Position numbers and translations under genes: made by a program. A stretch of DNA of 64,000 nt. Origin: Paragyromitra xinjiangensis. Taxonomy: Eukaryota; Ascomycota; Pezizomycetes; Pezizales; Discinaceae. The stretch is taken from assembly GCA_038503065.1 (NCBI GenBank), contig JBCAMK010000008.1, positions 2,046,001-2,110,000 on the forward strand. The letters run 5' to 3'. Positions 33,906 through 45,900 of this stretch are shown one piece after another. How positions within the stretch are numbered: the first letter of the stretch is position 1; each line of letters starts with the position of its first letter. The notes under the pieces are model-generated. The model saw nothing but the letters and a program-made list of their open reading frames with translations, was not told the DNA's origin and did no database searches.

Positions 33906-35654
33906 AGTGATTGGCGCAGAATATTGTGTAATTTGCAGACTCGAATGAAAGACTACAAGAGGAAGAAAAGGGACAAACACGACACACTGGTAAGGGATAC
34001 CGATATATATGATGATTGCCCCTCGTGCTGTCTCCTCTCGGGTGAGTCTGAAATCCTCGTGCAGTGGCCGGGCCTGCACCCTGGTTCAAGCAGGTAGCAA
34101 GCTACAGGGAAGGATTATCTAGACCATACATAATTACCAAGGGCCAAGTCTTTCCCACGTTCTGCGGCGGTTATCTGCCGAGCTTTCTTAGTATCATTTT
34201 TCGGGCGGTTCCTAGTTGGCTTCACTGTGACTCGTGAGACTAGAACTGGTACAATAGACTCAGCTTGGCAGTAACAATCCACAAAGCATTTCAAGCAAAC
34301 TCCCGCTCACTCTACTCTACAACGAAGGTATGTACTCAAGATTGCCTCACCAAAGATAGACTCACTCACGTCGAGAAAAGTTTTCACGAGATCCACATGG
34401 AACTCCGCCCAGAGATACTAACAAAAAGAAAAGAAAAAAAGCCACACAAGGATAAAGTTATCATCGGATCAGATTGTGTTGTGACATCTCGCCAACTAGC
34501 GCCGCAGCGTTGATGGTGCAACCGAGTGGGGGGAAATTTGCGTGGCCAGACTCCGGTTTTTTATCGGATCTGACGATTAGATTGATGGCGCTAGATCATA
34601 TCAGATTAGATGAAGAGAGGGGGCGTTTTTCGTGATGGAATTGATTGATCAAATAGATTAGCTGATTACGTGCCGTGCCCCACTCGGCTGGGAATGGTTT
34701 TCCTGTTACGTACGTGTAGTCTTGGCCCGAGGGTAAGAAATTCGCGCAATTCTTGAAAATTTCTTTTCGGTGGTGAAGGGAGGCGGAATGGAGATCACGC
34801 TACCTGTTCATCGCTTCAGCTCTTCCCGAAATTAAGACCGTCTTTGAGTTTCGTGTTTCCAGGCATAGTATGTGATCGAGTGGAGCCAGAAGAAAGCCAA
34901 CTTCTTGTGTCCCTAGGTACGAGAGTTACGTTGTACAGCTTCCTCAAGGGATATCACAGGATTTTAGGCTAGTCGAGAAACATGTTTAGGAATCTTTTCC
35001 CCAGTCAACGGTCTTGGCTCCTGCGCTAGTCGCTCCACCGTCTCTATTAACCATAACTACTTTCTATTCTAAGTCTCCGCCATACTCCTACAAGTAAGTG
35101 GCGATTCTGTGTGCAGGGGCTGGCACAAAGTATGTTTGCCACCCCGTAGGTTTCTTGCATATCGCTCCCAATCTTACTCCTCTACCAAAGAGTTCGCTGT
35201 AGACATTTAAGATTATTTAGATTAAGTTTACTGTATACCGTAGCTAAACTTGGAATATAACCAGCGTGTATGGGTTATCTATAAATCAATTAATTAATCA
35301 ATCAATCAATAGAACACGATCGCATACCCTCACTCGGTAAAATGAACCATCGACATAGGCTGTGCATATACGGTAGCATATAATTACCTGTGTCTGGAAA
35401 TTCCTTAAGTCAAGTCAATGATAGCAACGGTTTGAGTGATCTATGGCTTTCTAGGGTACGGGGACAGTATCGTTCTACTTTTAGTTATGGAACGAATAAC
35501 TTGGATATTTTCAATTGCGGATGATTTATTTCACACAGAGGTGTAGTAGGGACTATATGCGTAATTTCTATCATGACTCCAGAGAAAAGAGTAGTCAGAG
35601 TTAAGAAATCAGCCCTCTCCAGTCTGATAAGATCCTTGAAAAGTCACATATAAT
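33906..35654. other. Intergenic, no gene; promoter side of the siderophore transporter
   Basis: GATA-type hexamers occur repeatedly just upstream of 33905 (for example TGATAA-like strings around 34460-34620), which would suit iron regulation by a SreA-type GATA factor. The motif is too short to prove that. No coding frame is supported. Confidence 0.4.
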
Positions 35655-36797
35655 TTATCCTTGAAATAACGCTGGCCCCGGGATCGTGTAGGTTCCGGTA
35701 CTTTATTTAGTTAGCATTAAAATTAGCTAAAAGGGTTCAAGGGCGTATGACTTACGCGGGAAATGTATCAAGACGGAACTAAATTCACGCCAGAGATGCC
35801 ATGTTAGCTTCCTTACCACGAACAGTTCACATAACCAAAATAAAGAACATACTAAGATTCCTGGGTGTGTTGCGGTGTGGTAACCCGGAAACGCAACACC
35901 TTTGTTGTGTAATTAGCAAAATCCATCAAGTTTTTGCCAACCGCAAGGAAAATACCGGTTGGGTTTGCGGAGCCGCCGCTTGTTAACGTTAGTTGTGCAC
36001 AACCAACATAGAACTGTGCGCCACCTATCATGAGAGCGAGTTAGAAAAGGCTCAGAAATCAGCTTAGTGGATATATACCTGTCTGGCCAGCTCCCTGAAG
36101 CGCTATGAATTCAGTCCTGAGTAGATCTAATAGCATACTTAGTTAATACTTAGAGCGTGGTCAAATGTTTCGGAATGAGACTGACAGTCGCCAGCTGCAA
36201 GACTACTAGGGATTTTGAACGTTGCTTTTCCACCGCTTGCGTTAAGCCTGATATAATTGATCGTTATTCAGAGATTAATGCAACTAACCACACGGAAGGA
36301 GACTACCTGTCTGTGGCCCACTTCTTATCACTCGCTGTATAGCCATCCTGATAGATCTTAATCCAGATATTTCCAGTACCAGTAGCAGTTTTAGCATTGC
36401 TAACTTTCCCCAGGTAGACAATCATAGGCCCTGAGATACCTGCGTTAAACCAACGAAGCTTCAAAGAAGAGTTGGGAAGGGTCTTCGTAAACATACCTTT
36501 GTGAGAAGGATCAACGAACTCTGAAGTCCGAGAATTGTCATGATGATATTCGGTGGTTATCGTGTCTCCTGCCTTTGCACTTATGATTCCTGAAACCCCA
36601 ACATTTTTGACATTACAAGTCAAATCTGCTGAAGTGACACTGGTGACGGGTGCATTTGTCCCAGGTAGACGGAGAGCAGATTGAGTTTGATCAACCCCGT
36701 TCACCAATATGTACTGGAGAGTTGTATGACGTTTGACTATGAGGCCAGCCGAAACGGATGTGGCTGCTAAGGCCAATGCGTAGAGTACGAACTTCAT
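35655..36797 (-). CDS. AA9 lytic polysaccharide monooxygenase, atypical
   Basis: Exons on the minus strand are 36797-36497, 36430-36307, 36247-36186, 36126-36079, 36024-35956 and 35899-35853; they join in phase to 217 codons. The 17-residue secretion signal ends TSVSA, then GLIVKR precedes HTTLQYILVNG. In AA9 that His must be the first mature residue to bind copper, so cleavage after KR would be needed. The second copper His is in SHKGPMIVY and the axial Tyr in AQFYVGC. Where AA9 enzymes have ALH (second-sphere His), this one has ALQ. The last exon is unclear: an end resembling YTIPGPALFQG and TAA lies at 35657-35655, but an in-frame TAA precedes it in the simplest model (at 35705-35703). There is no CBM1. 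It would oxidise cellulose with the neighbouring GH5. Confidence 0.8.
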
Positions 36798-38203
36798 TCT
36801 CGCGAAACGGATTATAGGGATTAGTTGACCCTTGGGGGGGTTCAAAGTTTCCTTCTTTATGTACTTGTCAGATCATACAATACGTCTCGGAGTCGAGCAT
36901 CGTGTTCCGTAGATTGATATCCTATACTCGGAAAACTCAACCCAAAATGCACCTGAAGCCGCGAACTCCAAGAAAAACTCTCCCCAAATATATTGTCGAG
37001 TAACACTGTTGTGAAGAAGATATGTTTGAATTGCGGGGATATCTTAGAGTGTGGGGGAAAGTGTGGATCCTGGGGTGAAACCAACCGCGGAAGTACAGCC
37101 TTTGTTCCGGCTTGTAGCCCATCCTCCCGGTGGTACGTGAGGGTTAGGGGTTTTGCTGTTTAATTATTAGGAATTGGATGATCTCCATGAGAGCTGAGAT
37201 GGGGTGCTTGATCCTTAAGATCTCTATAGTAAATGGTCATTATACCTGCACGTTGATTATTTAGGGTCTCATGACGCACGAAATGCAAACACCCACAACA
37301 GTAACTTGGATAACTCTACTATTATACCCGCTAGCGTTGCCCTTCTACTAGTATAATATCTTCTAAGATTATTGGCTTGAGACGGCCTTTACGCACGTGT
37401 AAAACTAATAACCCCAGCCCCTGGAGGAGTCTACCCGTGCATAACAAAGGTGGTACAATAACAACCTAACACAAAGAAACCCTCAATCAATGTAGCTAGA
37501 CTACATTAAAAGAATCTGACCTCCTGGAGCCAGCTACATGGAATCTAAGGTAGTTACAAGCAGTACCTATTTAGCAGGCAGCGCAGGCAGCTGGCATGCA
37601 GAAGCGGCATTCGAGATAAATAGTACTACGACGTCTCAACAATGAAAGGAAGTTGATATGGTAGGCGCATTAAACATTATCGGAATTCTATACTCCTAAC
37701 TCTATATAGTATCTTACCATCTTTGGGAAGTGGCATATGGAACCACTCGAAGCTTTAGAGCTTCATCGGCGTAAACGCGGCCATAAATTGGCTTCAAAGG
37801 TTATTACTACAACATTTAGTAGAGAGAACAGGAATATATTTCTTCCTCACAGCCACGAGAGATCCACAGATCCATTGGGTAACTCTAATCGCTTGAAGTT
37901 GATCACAATTCCCGTCATTCCTATCATCGCATACTCTGCCGTGTCGGGCCAGCAGCCCTAACCCTCGTATCTCAGAATACGCTCTCGTTTCCAAACTCAA
38001 GCAAAGTAGGGTCTGGACGGATACAATCACTCTATGATACCTGCTTGAGCTCGTAACAACTTGAGACATTGATTTTCTAACATCACATCAATTCAATTTT
38101 AGATGACTTTTATAAATACAGAGTCCGAAAGTATAAACACCTGCCCACATGTTTATATCTATCAATTTTTCAACTTCCTAGCAACTGAAGAACTGCTATC
38201 CCT
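36798..38203. other. Intergenic, AA9 promoter side; no gene seen
   Basis: Both flanking genes are on the minus strand, so this carries the AA9 promoter and the GH5 3' region. CCCTAACCCT occurs near 37957-37966. ORFs are short and unrecognised. Confidence 0.5.
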
Positions 38204-39943
38204 TTACAAGAAGGGTTGGAGCGCCTCCGGCAAGATTCTGGCAATGGCAGGACCGCTTGGGGGCTCGATTGATTGGTAGTAACTAGAGAAATAGGTCAGC
38301 GATGTGCAATCATATGTAAGTTAAGCAATTGAAGGGAAAACATACGTTCCCCACCAAGGTCCAGCAGCCCACCACAGAGCTCCAATCCAGACTCCGCTTT
38401 GTTGCATTGCGCACAAGGCTCCCTTGACAGCAGAGATACAAGCGTCGTTGCTACCAGCTCCGATTTCTCCCAAGAATCCCTTCTTGTTGTTCGCCTTGAG
38501 CCAAGCAGTAGCGGCAGCAAGCCTCTCTGCACCAATAGTGGAGGAAACACAGGTTGCGCTGGTACCGGAACCATCGCTATCAAGGTATTGATGCATCTCT
38601 GTACAATTATAAGTTTCTTCGAGTATAAAATGCGGGAGTTGGGTAATTGTTTACATACCGTAAGCGATGTTATTGTTAGGATCAGTCAATGCACCCATGT
38701 TACCAGAATTTCCGCTCGATATCCTATATATCAAAATAGGTTAGTAAGGCGACTAGCTTAACCGAGTTAGCCATAAGGAAGACTCCATACCAAGTCCAGG
38801 CACCAGTCCATGAGTTTCCTTCAACAAGGATAAGTTGAGAAGTGGCACCAGCAGCACGGATTCCGTTGATACAAGCTTGGTTAAGGTTGAAGACAAGAGT
38901 CTGATCCATGTCATGATACTCGTTGTTGGTATCTATAAATTATTAGTTTGCATGATCCCTAGACAAACTTTGGGGGCTACTGACCGAAGATAATCTTGGA
39001 ATTCCCCTTGAATTGTGTCGCAAGATTCTTGCAGAAGGTGCCAAAGGCATTGTAGTCGGTCATGATAGCTCCATTATATCTCCCATAGTTGTGGGGATCG
39101 AGAATGGCGTAGCCACCCTTATTTGTAATGTAGTTCGCAGTCTAAAATGCCATAATTAGCTTCACGGATCTGAAGTTCCAATCCGACTTTTGCGAAAAGC
39201 ATTAGGTTACAAACAGTCTGGAGACCACTGAAATAAGTGGCATTGAAACCTCCGGTCAAACCGGTGGGAGGAGGAACAACTCTCTCCATGAGGAACGCAA
39301 CACGGAAAGTATTGAATCCCTTGCCAAGGAAGTACTGCATTCATCGAAATTTCATCAGTTCTACGCTTATGGTAAAAGTGTGTTAATCCGAATTTTGGAC
39401 ATACGTCAATACTGGAGGTCGCGGGCCAAGTATAATCGGTCCCAAGCGCTCCAGGGACAACTCCACTGCCGAACTCTCCACAAGACTATTTTAAAAACCA
39501 CCAATAATCAGGCACAAAACTCATAGAAGCGGGGATTCAGCATCTTAGCTACCTGATTGACACCAAAGTACTTGAATTTCGTTCCGCCGGGACAAACACC
39601 AGTCCCAGCAGGAGCCGAGGAGCTAGTTCCTGTGGGGGGGGCGGTGGTGGTAGCAGTTCCAGGAATACATTGAGAGTAGTCTACTAAAGTCAGAAAAAAT
39701 TCAATTTAGCAGTATCAGATGGCGTGAAAGTACAATCATTCTGCTTGCTGCAGTAGTATCCACTGACACAAGACGTGGAACCGCTCCATGTTACACCACC
39801 ACCTAAACTCCATCTTAGTTATATATCCAACGATGCGAATTCTATAAGGGTCAATCAAACATACATTGTCCCCAAGCGGTCTGTTGACCAGCAACAAAGG
39901 CTGGCAGCGCTGAGACAACAGCGAGAGCTAAAACGGTCTTCAT
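38204..39943 (-). CDS. GH5 endoglucanase with N-terminal CBM1 (GH5_5-like)
   Basis: Ten exons on the minus strand (39943-39865, 39802-39734, 39680-39553, 39485-39405, 39334-39215, 39141-38985, 38932-38791, 38723-38659, 38598-38346, 38282-38204) give 390 aa. The exon 6 3' end may be off by one base. A signal peptide leads to a cellulose-binding CBM1 ([29 protein letters not shown]). A Thr/Ser/Pro linker ([19 protein letters not shown]) leads to the catalytic barrel beginning [14 protein letters not shown]. The acid/base Glu is in DTNNEYHDM and the nucleophile Glu in GFLGEIGAG. The end [20 protein letters not shown] matches subfamily 5. The enzyme hydrolyses internal beta-1,4 bonds in cellulose outside the cell. 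No broken frame was found. Confidence 0.93.
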
Positions 39944-42900
39944 ACTGAGCAGGGAATGGAAGTAGACTGATCGATGTCTTGAACTTGGCAGCTCACAATG
40001 ATGATGGATCAAAGGAATCTCAGGAAGTGGGGAGCACAATCATCTTATATCTTTTTTCCTCACGAGCAAGTCCCTTCTCAGGCTTCTCCCGCTCACAACT
40101 ATCATGCTACTAGAACTACCTCTGGAGATCTCGGAAATAACTGCAGGAACCCGTTTAGGTATCGGGGCGAAAAATGTGGAGAAATGAAAGTGACGGTACT
40201 CCCGGCGTGCAATTAAGGATGGGTAATTGAATGCCTATAGTATATTTGTAATATGCAGGGATTTATCCACAAGGAGGACCCACGGGGGAACTTGTGAGGA
40301 ACCAATCGGGGAATTTACTGGTAGAAACGGCCCCTCATTGTTTAAAATCCCCTCGCCCGTTCGGTAAGTCGGCGCGGAGAGATCCGTAACGCAGGTCCGG
40401 AGAGTAATCAGCCTGTTCAGTGGTCGCCCGCAAAAGCTTGTTATACCAAGGAGTCAAACCCGAAAATCCCGAAACCCTCTATAGATCTACTCCATATGGG
40501 TGAAGCGAACAGTGGGGAAGCCCATTAGTGGCGTCTGGGGTTTGAAATTCTAATGCTAGAACTTCGAAAGCGCATCCATAATCCGCCGCAAAGAGAATGG
40601 CTTTGTACACATACTACTTAGTCCCCGCTTAACACCCCCTGAAATATAAACCTTAGTACTATACCATGCTCTTCCGTCTATAGCCTCGGAGTTAAGGAAG
40701 GATTCAGCTAGCAAAAACCTCAAGTAGGAACAAAAATTGATTAAACGCGACAGTTTTTATGCGCCTAGCAAGACATAAGAATGTTCATGGTGTAGAGTAC
40801 AGCTACCTGTGTAATAAAAATTATAGTGTTTCCTGCCTAGAATTAACTAACTCATGTTTACTCTTCCATGGGTAGGTTTGAGGCTGATGAAAATCGACAT
40901 GGATTAACGCGCGTTCAACGGCCTTCGAAAAGATTAATAGTCTTGGTCTACAGTCCTGCATTACCATCCTGTACGACGGCAATTTGGGATCAAACCCGGG
41001 AAGTCACCTTATTAGGTAGTCTCTGAACGAGGCGCTGCCATGGTCTACTAACGATACTTCGGCCATTCATTTCAGGACAATTCTATTGTAATATCCTGGC
41101 AATAACGTTAACACGTTGTTTCTAATACTAATTTTCTATAGCCTACATTGTTTAATTGCTTGGTCAGGATCTTGTAAACCCCTAAGCCTACGAAGTATGA
41201 TCGCCCATCGGTACACGGATCCATTTGCCGAATCGCCCGTCGGCGGCGGGTCCTCTTCCAGGACATGTACAGGAGCTCATGACGAGGATCCTTAAGTATT
41301 AAGTTTACAGGGTTTATTATGCGCCAAAACTAGGAAGTATCTATATCACTTGAACGACGGGTTGAAGGACCTGAGGATAGCAAGGGTAAAGAAAAAAGTT
41401 CACGGGGAGATAGCTATAAGTTCTCCGGGGACATTCCGATTACCCAGGTTTTGCTTTGTTCTTCATTTATGTTTGGCCTCTTTGCATCCTCCTCCTAATT
41501 CTCGTGTTGCCATCAAGGAAAGTGAAGATAGCGCCTCCTCACTCTGTCAGTATATCACTACATCCAATATCTTCAGTTCGGAATCCCCTTCCTATTCACG
41601 AATAGCTGACAAAGGCTTACACAATTGGGCCTGAAGTCCACATTCCTTTCTTGCCCCATCTCCAGCATCAGTATCACAGGACCTTCCAAACGTGTTGTAA
41701 GTAGCTATAGCCGAATTTCCATCCCCGTATCTGTACTGACTTTGAGTGTAAGGTATGACCCATTCACGGCTAGTAATTTTCCTATGCGATGCGACTTCGC
41801 CCATTCGTGTTTCCTACATATTTTGATCAGTGCCTCGTGGCCACATTCTGATTTCTCTATGACGAAAGAGTTCAGTTGGCATAGTATAAAACTATTATAA
41901 GAATAGTCGGAAAAACATCACTGTGACACTGGGCCCGGAGCTCGTCCCGTTGGACAGAATCCGATCTTAGTTGGAACTTTCCCTAGCATGGCTGCGGCGC
42001 CAATCTGAAGTACGAATATCAAACGTTTTCACCGCCGGGCCAGCAATTGCTTCTCTATCTCCCAAGTCCAGGCTCTTTACAAATCTCATCCCGTCAATCC
42101 GGCCATTGACTTCTCACCTAGTTCAAGCGGCAATACATCCTAACTTCTTCAGCCTAGACGAATCGCACTTGGATATTTCAACCCGGATCTCACGGCACAG
42201 ATCTCTCTAGACGCAATAAATTTTCCGAATCCATAGTGCATAGCGGGCAGCACATGGTTCGCAATAAGCTCAATAATTATTGACAAGAAAACATCGTGCC
42301 ATTGTTTGTGAGCTCTGGTATCCATATAAGGGCCGCCCAGCGGTCTGTCTCGAGTTTTATCTGGCAGCAGATTAAAGGTTATCCCTTAGCTGTAGCATTG
42401 GGAAAGGTCTAAGTTCTGAGGGTTAGGGTTAATCCTTTGGTGGCTGGTTCTGGGGCAAAATGTTATAATTAAGGGCACATTATTCCGTGATCAGAGCGGG
42501 CCAGGCTTGCAAACTGAAGATTTGTACAACCCTGAACCTAACAAGATACACAATTTTCTTATCACAACAGATAGGGAACCCTAAAACTTATCAGCCTCCT
42601 CAGGGTGACCTCTTACTTCTAGCAGCCTGATAAGATAGATTTGCAAATGTGATTGGGGCGATAATGATTGACTATCCCTGAAACCTTTCTAAGAGCCAAA
42701 ACCCATCCTCAGCGGGCGACCAAATCTAGCAAACCCTGTAACTCTCTGCAAGTTAGTTCACAGTGAGACTGATTAGCGGTGGTTAGTCTCCCAATGCTAT
42801 GCCTAGACTTAGGGTAGCAGCCCCCAGGCTCCAGGCCCCAGCCTCAGCAACACAATTCTTATATCTGCATTGTATTCTTCGCTATAGTGGAAGTGTTGGC

Positions 42901-45900
42901 TTCGGAGCTTTCTGGAAATAAGTCAATATGAGGAACAAGAAGTAGTAGCAAGCCATTTCAGGCAGTGCCATGGTCGTAGGACTGGAGGGCCTATAAAGTT
43001 GGAGGTACATACCTTTGACTAGCTAGTAGACTTATTAACACCTTGACGGAAATAAAATGATTGAAGACTAGCAAAGGGAAGATTGCGAGTCACTCTAAGT
43101 ATTCAGATAACACCTAAGGTACAAATTTGCGCCAGTCATCCCTACCGATGAACAGCCACCAAGTCTAGAGCACCCACAGCAAAGAATTTAGGTCAAAGGT
43201 GGCCGGAATATACTTTAGCGATCGCAATAACTGACTCATAGCGCTTGAAGACGATTTAATTTGAAGGTAGAGCAGTTCTAGCTAGTAATCAATCGCAAAT
43301 TCCAGACTTATCTTCTCTCTTTCCCCCTCTCCTTCTTATCCAAGTACCACAGAAGATATCATATCACCAGAAGAGGGCAGGTATATCCGACATAGCATTA
43401 CCATGTGCGTATCGCGTTTCCCCACTACATATCCTTCTCCCCGTTTATAGCTTATACGGTGGCGACGAGAACTTCTTGAACCCTTAATCCTTAAGTTTAT
43501 ACTCGCACAGGGACTACTAATTACCGATTTCTTCCCTTTTTTTCGTCATCTGCATGACAATAGCTGGCTGATTACGGTACACTTAGTCGTGTGCAATCAA
43601 TCCCCGATCTCAAACGACCTGCAGTCCCCGAAAGCAACAACGGGAAATTCCGAGTGAGGTTTGCGCAGCGAAGATCTGTTACAGCGATAATTCTCATTCT
43701 CCGGCATCTCAACCCGTTAAAGGATACGTATACTCACTGGAATACATACTTGTACTATAGCTCAAAGAAATTGCACTCACCGATCACAATTTTCATCGCC
43801 ATTGACGGCAATGCGGCAACACGGCATGCCCAGACAGATATATCGGTAATCGTTGGCCGAATATTGCAACACAAGTCATCCTGTGAAGCCGAGTTTGTCT
43901 ACCTGCCGTGACATCTAGTTCTTACCCTTTATGAAACCTGCATATTCATGTGCTGTAGGTAGTTGTTGCCCAAGGTTTGCCACATTGAACAGGTTGCGCC
44001 AAAACCATATCACGTAACCCAGGATATGGACCATGACCATAAAACAGCTTGGCGGTTTCATCAGTGTGGGGTCCCCACTTTAAAGTCAATAAATGAGGCG
44101 TATTCGCGTGGAGGCGGCCTCCCTCAACTGCCATCTAAAGTATCTTGCCAGACCTTCGATCTGAGAGCCGTGACACAACAGTAGCGAGAATTAAGGTATG
44201 CGATCCACTCATGTCCCGCTTATCTCCTATAGACATACAGAGACAAGCCTTGGCAAGCAACATGTAACACTACCCCATAAGTATCAGTTAAACATGGAAA
44301 AAGATGAGTGTCGAGTGATGATACATGATGTTATTCTAAAAGCTCAGGATGCAATATTTGTATGTCTATGATTACTGGCTTATAATACAGGTCCCAGCGG
44401 TTCTATCTGGCTTGTCTATCTGACTTGTATTCAGTTCATGCCCGCGGACGGATCTAGGTATGGGCATCTAAGAGCACGCCCCTTCCCCTGGTTGGTATAG
44501 GGTAGAGGCATGCGGGATAGTCATTCATGTCGCCTCCATATTTGGCCCAGTATCTCTTTTTTGTTAGTCCTAACTATTAATCGACTCTCTGGCAATCTAA
44601 CGCTTAGGTTCAAAGTTACCTATGAAGGTTGTATCATTTTTGAAGTCCCCTTTCGGTTGAGGTTTGAGGAAATACATCAAGGCTTGAAATTCGCCCAACC
44701 AATCTCCCTATCATATCTGTTGAGGGGCAAGCCCATCTAGGCTCGGCAAAAAAATTACACGCATCGTTTGTTTCAGGTAAAGGGAACCCCAGCTCCAAGT
44801 ATGATATATCTTATCGGCTGTTTGTCTGAGAGGATCATCAAAGGAGTAATATACACGTAAGCCAGCCCAGCACCGGCTGGGAGAGGGCGGGCTCATAGTT
44901 TCTCACTCGCCATACCCATCACCCAAGCCGTGATTGATTGATTGATTGATTAGTTAGGTACATCCAACCGCCTGAATCACGGTACTATCCAGCCGTGTTG
45001 ATACACTAAGGAATTTCCGGATGCATCTTCGTCTAAGCAGTTCCAATAGGTGGTTAAGCTGAAGGCATGGACTCAAGTGTTCCAGGTAGATTTGGCTATA
45101 CGGCCTTGTTAACACACAAACGATCCATGCACGATGCTAGGGTATTCCTCTCTCATATTTTGATACCTTGCAACGCTCCGCCAGACATATTCAGCTTTCG
45201 GGATACGACGTTCATGCTAGCTTATCCCGAGATGGAGCGGAACCTATCGGGATCGGAAGTTTCAGGAACCTGAAAGAGACACAACTCGCATAGAAATGAA
45301 TCAAGATAGCTGCGGACCAGGCTTTTTCGGCTGGTATTATAGTACCTATGTCGAGCTGAAATCACAGATGCCAGTCATGCCCGTGAGGCAGCACAGACGC
45401 TGGGTTCCATGAACCGAGCCCGTCCAAATTTGAACGGGCTACAAGGCCTATCGGTTGGTTTAGAGTTGGGTGGCTGTCCGAGGATTCAGGCGAAGCAGTC
45501 TGCCGAGACACGAGAGGAGGGGCAAATCGAGGACAAAGCTGATGATAGGTGTAGGGCTGGTGTTGATGTTTCTGGCGGGGAACTCGGAATACCAAGTTAT
45601 GGATTTTCTTTTTCCAATTTCGTTTCTTTTTGTTCGTCCCATGTAATCCGTTGAAACCTGGGGAAAATTGCTTTTCGTCACCGAACGTATTCCTAGACTC
45701 GAAAAATCTATTATCTCTGTGCAAGCATAGTGCCTTCACCGCTAAACTCTGGCGATAGTTTCTGAGGCTCAGCTAAAGCTTATTAGCGAGCGAGCGAGTC
45801 TAAACTACTTTAGGAGTGGTTCAAGCCTGCTGAAATCGGTTTTGGGTGACAGAAACCACATACGAGAATGCATTTTTGAGGAGAATCTCACCTCGTGATG

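Noticed and set aside
38641..39001. Apparent one-base frameshifts in the GH5 gene
   Set aside because: They came from my own position counting. Recounting against known start and stop positions removed the one in exon 8, and the family sequence reads through in frame. Only the exact end of exon 6 stays uncertain by one base.
45362..45739. 125-codon minus-strand frame
   Set aside because: His/Pro/Arg-rich and unlike any family; opposite strand is equally open.
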